DNA of 64,000 nt from Euclidia mi (taxonomy: Eukaryota > Arthropoda > Insecta > Lepidoptera > Erebidae): positions 18,363,326 through 18,427,325 of the forward strand of contig OX123182.2 of assembly GCA_944739405.2 (NCBI GenBank), in the 5' to 3' direction. The notes below the pieces were generated by a model. The model worked only from the letters and a program-made list of their open reading frames with translations. It was not told the DNA's origin and ran no database searches. The position numbers and the translations under genes are program-made. Below are positions 43,460-55,068 of the stretch, piece by piece (position 1 is the stretch's first letter; each line of letters starts with the position of its first letter).

Positions 43460-43665
43460 TTAACAGTGATTGCTATAAACAGTTCATTCATCAACTCGTA
43501 TTTGCCAACGTTCCTTAGATATTTTCACGTCAAAATAAACAACAACCAATTAATTTATGCTTTGTGTGAAAGTCTTTCGCTTTTTTTTTTAGTTTCTCTC
43601 GACTATCGTTAGGTCAGTTCCGGTGTTAGAATTCCTTTTAGAGCCACTTGTAAAATCAACTCAAG
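43455..43665 (-). repeat. Third partial copy of the unknown-frame repeat
   Basis: Minus-strand match to 16905-17125: 'ctctaaaaggaattctaaca', 'accggaactgacctaacgat', 'gcgaaagactttcacacaaa', 'ttaattggttgttgtttatt', 'tgaatgaactgtttatagca'. A short deletion removes the 'atggtgg' part, which shifts the frame. It directly abuts the RNase H relic. Confidence 0.65.
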
Positions 43666-43668
43666 TCG

Positions 43669-43990
43669 GCCCATTCATGCTGAAATCAGCAAGGCTCTAC
43701 TACCTGTTGGTCCCACGTAATAGGGGGCGAGCCTATTGCTGTTACCGACTCCGAGCTGCAACTGAGAATTCGGAAAAACAGTATTACTTTTGCCCGACCC
43801 CGGAATTGAACCCGGGACCTCCGATCATCAGTCGCATACGCTTTCCACTGGACCACGGAGCAGTCAACAAACAAACTCTTCAGCCTTATATATTAGTATT
43901 AGATAGATAATATATAACTTCGTTCGATAATAAATAGATAACTTCGTTCTTTATATTTCCCTAGTAAAGACATGAGGGCACTTTATACGG
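43669..43990 (-). mobile_element. SINE-in-Helitron composite, second copy
   Basis: Minus-strand match to 15487-15790: box B complement 'ccggaattgaacccgggacc', 'ccactggaccacggagcagt', then the same SINE/Helitron junction 'caacaaacaaactcttcagc', 'ttagtattagata', and the outer flank 'cctagtaaagacatgagggc'. So SINE, Helitron start and flank travel together. Confidence 0.7.
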
Positions 43991-44103
43991 CAAAACAACT
44001 TTGCCTGGCAATTAAGAGATTAAACACTGACAATGTTCTTGGTCACTTTGTTCTGAATTCTTTGGAAAAGAGATAAAAAAGAAAATAAAAAGGGAAAATA
44101 ATT

Positions 44104-44135
44104 TAAAAAGGCGATACGTAGTTCGCCGGGTCAGC
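44104..44135 (+). mobile_element. Helitron 3' end
   Basis: 'gtagttcgccgggtcagCTAG' followed by T. This is the standard terminal of lepidopteran Helitrons (GC-rich hairpin then CTAG). The upstream body is not clearly recognisable. Confidence 0.6.
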
Positions 44136-44559
44136 TAGTGCTGTGGTATAATTGACCCTCCATCTCGATACTGTTAGCTTTTAAGATAATATAAGATCCA
44201 ACAGACTGAAATTAATAAATATAAAATGCAAATACAAGAGACACTTACATTTGTCCGCATGGTTTAAGTTAATTAGGATAATCTCTTGTATATTATTTAT
44301 CAAACATTTTTACCTTAATGTCGTGATTGTGAATTTTCTTAGTGTAGTAGTTGTTGACTCAAGAATGTCGTTCAGAATGAACCCCTTTGTCGGTTTATAC
44401 ATTTAGAAGACTCATTTATGGAAGCAACAAGCGATAGTGTGTGTTAATAAACGTCTATAGATTTACAAACATTTTATAATGTTTACTTTTAATGAAACGT
44501 ATGTATAAATGCCGTAGTTAATTGTACTCCGTTAAGGCTTTCTGTCAGTCTGTCACCCT

Positions 44560-44700
44560 AACTACAAAGCCTTAACACAATAGTCTACAACGAGCACGTC
44601 CAACCCGTAATGACTTATGGAGCTGAAATGTTGCTGTGACGGTGGAACCAATTGAAAATGTTTAAAAATAGTTAAAAGATTACTAAAGACTGTGCAAACA
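44560..44700 (+). pseudogene. RTE-type LINE RT scrap
   Basis: Plus-frame 'LNTIVYNEHVQPVMTYGAEM', then a stop and 'RWNQLKMF'. The 'P.MTYGAE' motif is typical after the RT palm in RTE-like LINEs. About 45 codons remain. Confidence 0.6.
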
Positions 44701-47700
44701 CACATATGTATATTGCACTTAATTTTTTATGCTCATCAGGTAATTCAAATAAATCAATGCATACCAATTTACTAGCGACTTTCAACTAACCATACCAAAC
44801 AGAAACATAATAACGTTCAAACGCTGCTTTGCCTACACAAATTATGCATCGAATTCGTCTGGCATATAAAACAAATATTAAAACAAGCCAATATTACTTG
44901 CGACATTTTCATTTCAAATTAAATCACTCGGATGGCCTCAACCACGTCGTATCACGTCTGTTACGTTTCCTGTATTTTTCAGTTATTCCCGTAATGTTTG
45001 TGCGGCGCGTTTGAGGTACGCGACCGGAATAGATTGACTCCACATACATCTCCAGGTGGGCTTACAACTCCTGTATTGTTATGTAAACCTGGTGTCTCGT
45101 TTCCATCTTTACGTTTATTTGGACAACTTTTTGTTTGTTTTTTTTCTTACCTACTTGTCGTGTCTGGGAGTTTTGATATCTCATTTTGCTTTTCGCAAAA
45201 AACTCTTTAAAGTTTCTTGTGATAAGTATTTTAAATTTGATCTTCAGTGTTTTTGTATTTCCTTCTTAACTACACAAAGCCTGGCTACTTGCCCAGAGTA
45301 TAGTGAGGAGTCAAAAAGTATATACTAAGCTGGCAAAGTATCTGACAGCATGCTACAGTAGAATTGCCAGCAATTTTAATAGTGGCCGTCATTGCACGAG
45401 TATTAACAGTCAGGCTATGAGTCAGCATGCAGCATAAAAGTGAAACATCATAATATTTCTCTGACGTTTCGGCATATGTTGCACCAGCCATGATCTCGAA
45501 ATTAAAAAGATAATTCAAATAATTGCACGATATAGAACCGTTGTAAAAACAAAGTATGTGTCACTAAAGTTTACTAACATGAATCTTAGACACATACAAT
45601 CATACAGGTCATATACCTAAACCCTCTGCAAGTGATACATCAGACCATAACTTGTGAACTATACTTACCTGTTTTAATAAAACTGGCATTGTACCGTAAC
45701 TTGAAATATAACATGACCTACTAAAAATATTGCTATCTGTCTACTAGTTTAAAAAAAACATGTCGGTACTACCTACCAATACCAACCTACAAACATACAG
45801 ATATGTGTTAAGTCTCTCACGTATATATGCTAATAGGCCAAGAACAAAATGTTACTTTCTTTGTTTAATACACCTTACGTTACTATATCACTATAAAACA
45901 TTTGGTCAGCGTAGTATAGTAGGTCAAAGGCTCCTATTGACTAACATTACTATTGTGATGCGAATAAGAAGAGGCCTAAGTCCGGCTGTGGATTGTTAAA
46001 GGCTATAATAGTAGAAATGTAAGCTTACAATTTCATTTCGCAGATGTGTAAATTACAATCGAAAAAGTATTACACAATATTATATTATTCATAGTTATTT
46101 TTAAGGTGCTTATCTATAAAATAAGCTGCAATTTGCCAAACGAACGGACAAGACAGGCTTTATTAACAAAAAAAATCTTTGAGTAGTTAATAACGACTCA
46201 TTACAAGACGTAATGATATATCCTGCAAATACATAGATTCATTTAATTGCCTATGTTTTCTATTTACAGAAGAATACAATACAAAAACTGAGGAAATATT
46301 TTTATCTTAACATAGGTATTGCCTCAATGTCTTCCTATAATAAAAACTTGTAAAAAGACACTGTAAAGTGTAACAGAATAATAAGTATTCCACAATATTT
46401 CCTTGTTCAAAGTAATATAATCCTTGTAAAATTCTGTGTAATGCCAATTTTTTGAGTTAAACGGAAGAAAACCACAAAACGACTATAAAACCGGCGTGTA
46501 AGAAACTTTGAGGTTAATATTAACCCGGTTAGCAATCAGAGCATGATTTATTTAAGAAACTCCACTATATATCACTGAATAATTTAAAGAAAAATAGGAA
46601 ATGCGTACCGAAGAAACATTTTGAAACAGATAAAACTAATAAACTGTTATTTTTCCTTGTGTTAAATAAACTTGGTAAGAAAATTCTAAAAAAAGTAGCA
46701 AAAGTTGAGATTTTTTTATTTATTTGCACCCTGATAGAATCTGCAGAGATAGTAGCTAGGTAAGTAGCTACGAAAGTCAGATTCTATCGGTGTTTTACGC
46801 ACTCGTTGGCTTGTTCAATGCAATGCATGCAGCAATGTGCTCGTTGATACATATGTCGGATAAAATGTGTACGAGAATCTCATAGTTGCTCAAGCAAATC
46901 TGAGATCTCAAGGCATAATTCGGAACAATCAATCAACACCTGCCCTAGGGGAATGAGTTTATTAAATTACACTTTCGCGATTCTTCACATTATATGGTAC
47001 ATGTTGACGGGTTATAATTGTGTAAATAAGCCTTAGCAATTTCGATAGAGAGAGAGAGAGAGCTTGGAAATTTGTCAAAAAATTTTCGAAGCTATTACAG
47101 ATTTCATTTCTCTTACAGGTTGATTTCGTCATTGTTACTGATACTATATTTTGTCCGAAACTAAGTTTGCTTAATTTTTAAGAAATTATAATATTATTCT
47201 TATTTACTAGACTTTACTCGCAACTTCGCATTCTTGGGACTCTATAGGGTCAAATAAGGTAAGGTCAAGTCAATCGCAAGTCAATTTCCAAAATTGCTCT
47301 CTTGGTACTGCATTTCCCTAGTTACATTCAGGCCACACAGCTTCATGTTTCATCTATTTTTAGCTGTGCGTTGTCCGTCAATAAGTCAATAACGGTATTT
47401 TTTTATATATGTACATATACCGATGATGAATCTTAAGTATTTATGTGGTTAATATTTAACAATTCAACACTTCTACAATGATCATATCTATAGTTCATTC
47501 CTCCACGCTCAAATTAAACAGATCTCAACCAAACAGTCTATAAATAAAAGCAGCGTCTTTATTATTAATTAATTACAATAGTAGTTTATAAGGCTAGCTA
47601 TTTGCTTTACAACAAAGCGCAGATCGCGGCATCACGTCATCAATTGGTGTCGTAATCACGCTGCTGTCACTCCACAAAGGATACAATGGATTCTACATTG

Positions 47701-47925
47701 GATTATGTCTGGAAGTACTTTTCAGACAGTTGTGAAATGAAAATAGAGAAACTTAAATGTTTTTGGGTGTATTTATATGAATTAATTGCGTTTTCGTGAT
47801 ATATAACCACTTGAGGTACTTTTCTACCATTTTAGTTTATTTTATTACGACTATATTACAGCCGATCGACGTCTTAACGTGCTCTCAGAGCCAAGCGGAC
47901 AAGCGATAATTAATAATTTGATAAG
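44700..47925. other. Long AT-rich stretch, little recognised
   Basis: A LINE-tail-like piece lies at 45895-46010 ('ggtcagcgtagtatagtagg', 'gaggcctaagtccggctgtg'). A GA microsatellite is at 47049-47061. Frames of 60-90 codons (44829, 44998, 45056, 45285, 45760) have no domains. I see no host gene. Confidence 0.5.
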
Positions 47926-47929
47926 CCCA

Positions 47930-48025
47930 TAAGTTCGAAACGCAGTGGTTCGCACTGTGGATTCGAAACCCTCTGTGTAGCAGTCTGTTGATGTGTCCAC
48001 TAAGCTATCGAGTACATTTAATTCT
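47930..48025 (-). repeat. Diverged SINE head
   Basis: 'gaaacgcagtggttcgcact', 'attcgaaaccctctgtgtag', 'cagtctgttgatgtgtccac', 'taagctatcgagtac' resemble 31750-31850. Confidence 0.5.
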
Positions 48026-48129
48026 GCTTCAGCGTATCCTGCTAATATTGTTAACATCAAAATGACGTTTACAAAATGTTCTTCCCCTCCAGAAAACTGA
48101 CAATGTTTGTATGCTGGTTCGGCCAAAAA

Positions 48130-48186
48130 CTGCTGAGTGAATAAAGATCAAATTATTATGAAATACTTTGATCTTTATTCACTCAG
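48130..48186. repeat. Hairpin with 20-bp perfect arms
   Basis: 'ctgagtgaataaagatcaaa' faces 'tttgatctttattcactcag' around a 14-nt loop. No transposon ends recognised. Confidence 0.85.
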
Positions 48187-48487
48187 TAGTACACATGAAT
48201 TAGGATTTCCGCGTAGCCGCGGGCGGAATTCATCATAAAATAACATGTCAAAACCATAAAAAGCACTGTCACACCATTCGCTATTTACTTCTAAAGCCAC
48301 TCAACAAGTCCAATCCATCCCAATTAAACTGCACAAAACTAAAACACAAACCCATACATTACAAAGCAATTTGCAAATATTCCGCATAAGCGGCCACATT
48401 ACCCCATTATCTGACGTCAGTGCCAAAAGCGAGGACACATCTGTATATCCTGATGTCTGCGCCACTCGTCGGCTTTCAGAAATAATC

Positions 48488-48654
48488 GGCCCGTTCACAG
48501 CCTACAGCGGCGGCGGCAGCGGCGAGCGATTTCGATGTACATGGCGCGTTTACTCTGAGGCGACATTGGTCGCCGCGGCGCGGCGTAGCAAAGCGCGCCA
48601 AGTACGTCGAAAATGATTGCCGCTACCGCCGCCTCTCTACGCTGTGACTGGGCC
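48488..48654. mobile_element. GC-rich MITE
   Basis: 167 bp. Ends GGCCCGTTCACAGC and GCTGTGACTGGGCC are inverted repeats with one mismatch; next to them 'tacagcggcggcggcagcgg' faces 'ccgctaccgccgcctc'. Partial copy at 21905-22025. No clear target duplication. Confidence 0.65.
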
Positions 48655-49703
48655 TTTAAGCTCCCTGCATAGTCTACTCATGCAGACTGTCATTTCGAGC
48701 ATTAGCCAAATTGCGCACCCGAAGATTAAAGCAATCAACAGGATTATTTGTAATTGTTTTCCTGTTTATAATTTCACTAATAGCTCTTTGAAGAGGTAAA
48801 AGCATTGTTGTCACAGTTTTCACCTTTTCAATCACTATGTAAGTGATTTTAAAGATATTACAGCTGCAGCTTTATATAAAGTAAAAGGTTTGTTCAAATA
48901 CGAAAATTATAAGTGGCCCTGAATTTTATTGTTCGTAAGTTCTCATGGTTCTACACCCTTGTATTGCAAACGTGGTACTAAATGTGAATGTTGAATCATT
49001 AAGCAATTTATATCCTTGATGTTCATAAGCATCACCTTGTAACCGAAGTAAATAATTGAAAATTGAATAAAGATTGACTCGGACAAGTTTTGCACTGGTT
49101 TCGCTAGAGGTAAATGTGGTAAGTTCTTGACTGTCTCTAAAGGCTCGTGTACATTTACCTTATTTCTTGTTTATTCAATTTTACATATACACGCGCCATT
49201 TCACTTTAACTTGCTAGTTAAGTTCCACCATCCACTTCGCAGCTGATATTGCTTAAATAGTTCCTATAGCATCATAACTCCCTAGTACATATATTTTGAT
49301 GTCCGTCATAAACCTGAAAAAAGTTTTTTTATCTCTTCACTCGCGCTTTTCTGGGCATCAAGTTTTACGATGTGACTGTTCTGCGATGCGTTCATAGAAA
49401 ACTAAGCAGATATTTATTTGGTCTTAAAAACGGAGTACCTAAACGATTATGCAGTCTTCTGACACATTGGTTTACATTACCGCTTTTCTGTCAAGGGGCT
49501 TCCGTGTTTGATAGCAACTTCATGGATCATAAATTCTCATTTTTTTATAGATGCTGTTATATCTCGTAAAATTCAACAGGAAGACACCTCATGAATGGTA
49601 AATATCTATAGAGAGTTTTCTTAAGATGTCATTTTGCTTTTATTTGCAAAATAATGGTAAAGGTTATGATATGTTAAAGGCAACTGCCGTCAAGGTTATT
49701 TAA

Positions 49704-50470
49704 CCCTTAATTGCATCTTGATGGAAATTTCCATTTAACGGTTCACAGGTAAAAAAAAGCACACAAATAAGCGGGCGGTGTTGGTATTTTTGCATCTGAC
49801 AATTACTACAAATATTGATGGTTGAAACGGAACGTACGTAAAAAAAAACAAACGTCAATGTCAAAATACAATCACAATTTGGTTGTACCTGGTGACTGTT
49901 AATTTTGTAGCAACGGTACAAAAGAACTATGTTATTTTGCTTGCTTTGATCTACGGGAGTTGTTGAAAATATTCATAATGAGTGAAAATAAGGTAAATGT
50001 TTTAGAATATACTAATATTTGTAACGAAAATATGAAAAATATATCGAAAATTATGTTAATTTGGTATGATGTAAATTTACATCAATATGCAGTATGGTCA
50101 CACCTGAAGTATGGAGAAATTTTTCAGTACATAGGTATGATTTTTTTGTTTTTTTTTTTTAATAAGTTACAAGAGAGAGATATAGAACACTATCTATCAC
50201 AACTGGAAGATGGTTGGCTGTCAGAAGACGGACTAGAAGCTGATGACTCTGATGATGATGACCCACCAAATTCACACTATTAAATACATTATGTACTAAG
50301 CTCAATGTTACTAATTGCATAATGATGTATATTCCCCCATATAGTTTATTTTCAAAAATAATGACTTAAAATGTCACAGTTTTTTTTAATTATTTTTTTC
50401 ACATCCTAGGCCTATATTTACATGCATATGATTTTGTCTACAAGAAAATATTAAATCATGCAATGAAGGG
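49704..50470 (+). mobile_element. piggyBac-like element in TTAA
   Basis: 767 bp between TTAA (49700-49703) and TTAA (50471-50474). Ends CCCTTAATTGCAT and ATGCAATGAAGGG are inverted repeats with one mismatch in 13. The sister block at 34732 has one TTAA and no insert. piggyBac elements duplicate TTAA and start with CCC, so assignment is good for the family type. It carries one short frame (next entry) and no complete transposase. Confidence 0.85.
49978..50283 (+). CDS. Small frame in piggyBac-like element, acidic C-terminus
   Basis: ATG at 49978, 101 codons, stop at 50281. The N-terminal half ('MSENKVNVLEYTNICNENMK', 'VWSHLKYGEIFQYI') is not recognised. The middle is a phenylalanine run encoded by a poly-T tract, which may be non-coding. 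The end 'DIEHYLSQLEDGW' plus 'EADDSDDDDPP' is acidic and resembles the N-terminal region of piggyBac transposases, which often have such Asp/Ser stretches. It may be a truncated transposase start; no DDD catalytic domain follows. Confidence 0.35.
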   Translation: MSENKVNVLEYTNICNENMKNISKIMLIWYDVNLHQYAVWSHLKYGEIFQYIGMIFLFFFFNKLQERDIEHYLSQLEDGWLSEDGLEADDSDDDDPPNSHY

Positions 50471-51624
50471 TTAACGCATGGCAATTTTAGCGCATCAAAA
50501 CATTCAACTAAAAAAGTCGGATGTAAGTTGAACTTGTACGTTTAGCAAAGAATTATGTTAAGTTATTTAGTGATTAAAAGCATCGTTACATAGCTTTTAA
50601 TTGAAAAATCGAGAGTTGTAGAACTAATTATTGATATCTCAACCGGTATACCCAATTGATGTTTTGAGGTACCTAGTGGGTTCATGTTCTGTCACATAGT
50701 GTTGACTTTTAAAGCTTATTCCTTTACGAAACTGAAATACTATTTTGTATAAAGGTTGTAGCGACATCGTTTAGCTACTCTTGTTCTGTTTTACATGACA
50801 ATGTTTAGATTGTTTAACCATCGGTTTACTGTTACGTGTTTTTTTTTCGACAAAAACCGAACAAATTTTCAATTGACTGGATTTTATTTCGCCTTCCCTT
50901 GACTGGGTCAAGTTTTGCCAACACTTGACCTTATTTTCCATTTTTATTTCCATTTTCAGATAAGGCCAAGCAAGCACAATATCACGCCAAAATTGCGTGA
51001 GACAAGGAAATTTCATTTCAATAAGGAATCTCGAAATTTCTCTAAATAAATTTACCGCTGTCAACTCATATATCTTCTTTCATAAATAAAGAAAACAATG
51101 TCCACGTGCAGAAATTCGCAGACGTATTAAATATGTACGCGTCTTAAACCGTTCACCTTTATACTTTTACGCTGACAAAAAATATAGAAAAAGCCACATA
51201 ATGGGGGAAACGATATTGAATAATATATGATTAGCAACCACTGTCAAAAGGTCTCCTTCCCCTCCCTCTGTTGACAGAAATTATAGGGAGAAAATTACAA
51301 ATGTAGGCAGCCTGGGAGGTCATGTTATATTAGCCACGACAAGCCTGCCAGCGCACGTGGAGTATAAGATATATAGTATTTTCAAGTTTACAAAACTTGT
51401 CTCTTATTTGTTTCCTTCGTGTCCTGTGTTGTGTGTTTTCTGTAGTAATCTGATATATTAATGACGGAAAACGTTGTTACTATCAGGAAATAAGAGGGGA
51501 CCGTGTTTTATTATACGTAGAATCGTATTCTTTGTTTACACAGGCCTCGTAAGTAGCGAAAGGATAATTTCTTCAGATAAAACATCTGCAGTGACATGAA
51601 TAATATAAGTCCTATGAATAAAAT

Positions 51625-52660
51625 ATAAATAAAAATGCTCCAGCGTATTATATGAACGAATGATGAATCATTTTATTTCGTTCACTTTGAGCGTGGTCAT
51701 AAACTGTAAGAATGCTGACCAATGGTTGGTTTTTGGAGATGCCGCAGACTATTGACTTGCAAGCGGCCGGTATTTGCTCTTATAGTAAGCCCAAATAAAT
51801 GTGTATCAAACGATTTTATCTATATTTATTTTTATTTATCTTAGGTTGGTTGCAGTAGTGCAACAATTAAGTCCCTTAATTTCAAGGTATCGACGTTATT
51901 CTTTGCTGGTGAAAAAAGGAAATAGAAAGCATGTTGATTTATTTTATTTATTTATTTAAGGCATATTTACAGAGTTAACGTAAACATTGGTAAACTAATT
52001 CAAAAAAACATAGTCTAGATGCTACACTGATTAAGAATATGCACAACATTTACATAAAAAAATAGGATAAATAGTAATGAAATTTAATTATAAACGAACC
52101 TATATATTAAAATTGAAATAGTTGAGTCATGAGATAAGTACATATATCACTTTTATTTTAATAGTTTATGTTTAAAATGTTTGGGATCGTCATGATAGAT
52201 ATCAAGGCAAAATCTTCTCCAACAGCAATTGAATTGTACAAAGCAGTTTGCCTAGTTATAGGACCTTGTGCACATCTTAATATGTATGACTATTTGGTGC
52301 GTCTGTACTGCACTGAAATCTACCTAAATTAGTGTAATAATTTTGACTTCGTGTGTGTGTACGTGTTAAGACGAGTCCGTGAGGAGTTAAAACTCAATGG
52401 GATCTGGTAAGTAAAGCTGTTATCGAGATACTGGCAAGAATACAACATACTTGTAGCTACCTACATAAATATCCTACAAAAAAGTTACTATAAATGAAAT
52501 TTCAAGATCAAACTGTAACATATAGATTTTATTTCGCCAAGTTTAACACAACAATGTATATTGTATATACAGAGGGAGTATAATAAGCTTGCAGCTCTAA
52601 GTCGGCTTCATTTCCTGGTGGGCGGTGTGTCTTGATCTCCGGCCGCTGACACCACAGACA
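51625..52660. other. AT-rich, no gene seen
   Basis: A TTTA microsatellite at 51935-51960 marks what may be the 3' end of a minus-strand retroelement; its body is unrecognised. Nothing else is supported. Confidence 0.5.
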
Positions 52661-52669
52661 ACCTGTATA

Positions 52670-53285
52670 CAGGGTGGCGCTACCATAGGGGCACTTTTTA
52701 AACAGAGGCATAGCGTACAACATTCTGAAGCCTTGTACCAAAAATCAATTAAATCGGTGCAGTAGTTTAGCCACAATATCGATTTTAAGTTCCGCAATTT
52801 TTGCACATGCTTTGAATTCCACACAGCTGATACAAAACGGTCAACGACCCTACATTGCACGCCCCGACTCGCTCCGACGCGACGCCTCGACGTCATCCGA
52901 AGTTAGGCTCAGCGCAGATAAAACGGAGCGCAGCGGAGAGGATTTTATTAACGCACTTGAAAATAAACTATATTTTTTTTACAATAAAGTGCATAAATGC
53001 TTGAACCTGACAAAAAACATTCGCGCGTCCTCGAAGATATGCGGGAATCCTCGCGCGGCGTCGAGTCGGCGCCCGCATCGTAGTGAGTCGCGGCGCGCAA
53101 TGTAGGGTCGTTGACCGTTTTGTATCAGCTGTGTGGAATTCAAAGCATGTGCAAAAATTGCGGAACTTAAAATCGATATTGTGGCTAAACTACTGCACCG
53201 ATTTAATTGTTTTTTTGTACAAGGCTTCAGAATGTTGTACGCTATGCCTCTGTTCAAAAAGTGCCCCTATGGTAGCGCCACCCTG
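52670..53285. mobile_element. 616-bp foldback element with ~190-bp inverted arms
   Basis: Left arm about 52670-52862 and right arm about 53093-53285 are nearly exact complements, starting CAGGGTGGCGCTACC. TA flanks both ends (52668-52669, 53286-53287). The centre is GC-rich at its edges ('cgactcgctccgacgcgacg') and AT-rich in the middle. Four mirror-image frames of 69-99 codons come from the arms and are not genes. TA insertion and the CAGGGTG start suggest a Tc1/mariner-like relationship; inferred. Confidence 0.85.
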
Positions 53286-53289
53286 TATA

Positions 53290-54030
53290 TCACACTGATT
53301 TATTCCTATTGTGTCTTGGATTATACGGAATTTATTTATTAAAAAAAAGACGTTAACTTAAAGTCTAAAAGATATATTTGGTGACTTTCAAGGTTAATTT
53401 TCAGACAGTATGTACTCCTACATTTTCCTTTTCAATAATTTAAGTATTTTTTCTGAAGAAGTAGGCATTGAATTTAATTCCTCATCGTTGTAACTTTAAG
53501 TAGATTGTCACAATATTTATGTTCTAATATAGTGATAGGACTAATATGGAAATAATTATGTTGTTAGTTAGCAATTATTCTACGTAAGCTATTCTACATA
53601 ACTGTAACATAATTATTATATTTTTTGGTTCCTTCGCAGGGTAAGAATAATGCTTGTATTGGGTGACAGTTCACATAGGAAAGGTGAAATCCTTACTTAG
53701 TTAGTCTTATAATACCTACGAGTCACTTTTTAAATCATATTTTACTGTCTATGTCCGATTGTCCACATGTCTATGACTGCTGTTTTATGTCCACTGCCCA
53801 AAAAGTAGTATTATTGTATTACTTATAACAGTCTTGAAAATTAAAAAAGTAGTGCTACCCGTACCGTCTGCCTGAGAACTTCATGACAGCCGACGACTAA
53901 GCACGTTATCTGGGAATGCAAAACCCTCAGCATGGCATTACATGGTTTATTAGGCGCTCCATTGGGCTATAGCTGAATTTCATCTCCAGTAAAGTTACAG
54001 AATAAATATTATTTTCCATAGAAATAATAT
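53290..54030. other. No gene seen
   Basis: AT-rich, with a possible diverged SINE head near 53880-53990. Confidence 0.5.
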
Positions 54031-54031
54031 A

Positions 54032-54150
54032 CATGCCTGTATTCCCGGAGGGGTAGGCAGAGATGTAATATTATACTCACATTTCTGTGTCAGTATGTTA
54101 TGTTTTATGTTAGGTCCCACGTAACAGGGGGTGAGCCCTATGCTGTTGAC
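54032..54150 (-). mobile_element. SINE tail fragment
   Basis: 'cctgtattcccggaggggta', 'ggcagagatgtaatattata', 'ggtcccacgtaacagggggt' match the 25346 family. Confidence 0.65.
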
Positions 54151-54234
54151 AAATCACATATTATTACCCATTCATACCAAACTAGGGCGAGCCTGTACAT
54201 TGGTAACCAAATAATATCCTAGTATAACATCCTA

Positions 54235-54470
54235 GGACAACTCACTCACGGTGATCTGATCCCATACTAAGCAGAGGTCGTACTATGGTAACCAGATAAC
54301 TGGTTAGCATAACATTCACATATTGTATGTACATAGATAAATTACACCTAGACAAAAAACAAATCATCGTGCTCATCATAGAAAGGTTTTCTCTGGGTAG
54401 AAATCGAACCCACTATCTTAGTGGGTTCGACTCACCTTTTACTTAACAGTCATACTTCACAATAGGCCAG
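54235..54470 (-). mobile_element. tRNA-headed SINE (second head type), copy 2
   Basis: 'cccatactaagcagaggtcg', 'tactatggtaaccagataac', box B complement 'gtagaaatcgaacccact'. The box B region has been turned into a 12-bp perfect hairpin: TCGAACCCACTA, TCT, TAGTGGGTTCGA (about 54404-54431). Same family as 28895-29132. Confidence 0.65.
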
Positions 54471-54835
54471 TTAGGAAATGACTGATAAACAGAACATATA
54501 CATAGGTACGCCTAAATACACATATTCGAAACGAAAGTATGTATTTTCTTACGCGAAAGTTAAACATTGAACCTACGGTTTAAACTTAATATCTTAACGC
54601 GATAGAATCTGTAAAACGTAGTTTTATTTGAATATAATAAATATATTTGTATGCATACAACAAATACTACATGAGCACAGCACACATACAAGCTTACAAC
54701 AATTCTCACGCCTTACCCTTATTAACCTATATAACAGCTACAAAATAATTGCCTTACGCTTCGTATAATAAGCAAGCAAACAAACGTAGCTACAATAAAG
54801 CCATGTTTAATGTGTAGGTAAGTATTTTTAATGTG

Positions 54836-55068
54836 TAGGGTGCATAGGGTTCCCACCAAGAACTTAGGGTCCCAAGCCAACCTCACCTGCAAGTGGTGCA
54901 CCTGCCGATCAACGGACGAGGCTCTGGCAAACAAAATATCCCGATAAGCGACAATAGGCTCGCTATCTATTACGTGGGATTAAAACACTGGCAAAAAGTG
55001 GGTGTTTAATATGCCTCTGCCTACCCCTTCGGGGAAACAGGCGTGAGTCTATGTATGTATGTGTATGC
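54836..55068 (+). mobile_element. SINE with alternative head, copy 2
   Basis: 'gggtgcatagggttcccacc', 'ctcacctgcaagtggtgcac', 'caacggacgaggctctggca', 'attacgtgggatta', 'tgcctaccccttcggggaaa', 'caggcgtgagtctatgtatg'. Longer in the middle than the copy at 41918. Confidence 0.8.

Larger units (their letters stand above)
48960..51620 (+). repeat. ~1.9-kb duplicated block, copy B (filled site)
   Basis: Partner of 34020-35920. Without the 771-bp insertion its length is about the same as copy A. Frames at 49372, 49700 and 50771 are shadows in repeat DNA. Confidence 0.75.

Noticed and set aside
44998..45328. 70- and 90-codon hydrophobic plus frames
   Set aside because: Overlapping frames in T-rich DNA; hydrophobicity follows from composition and no start context or domain supports either.
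52529..53342. Several 69-99-codon frames on both strands
   Set aside because: Mirror-image products of the arms of the 616-bp foldback element.
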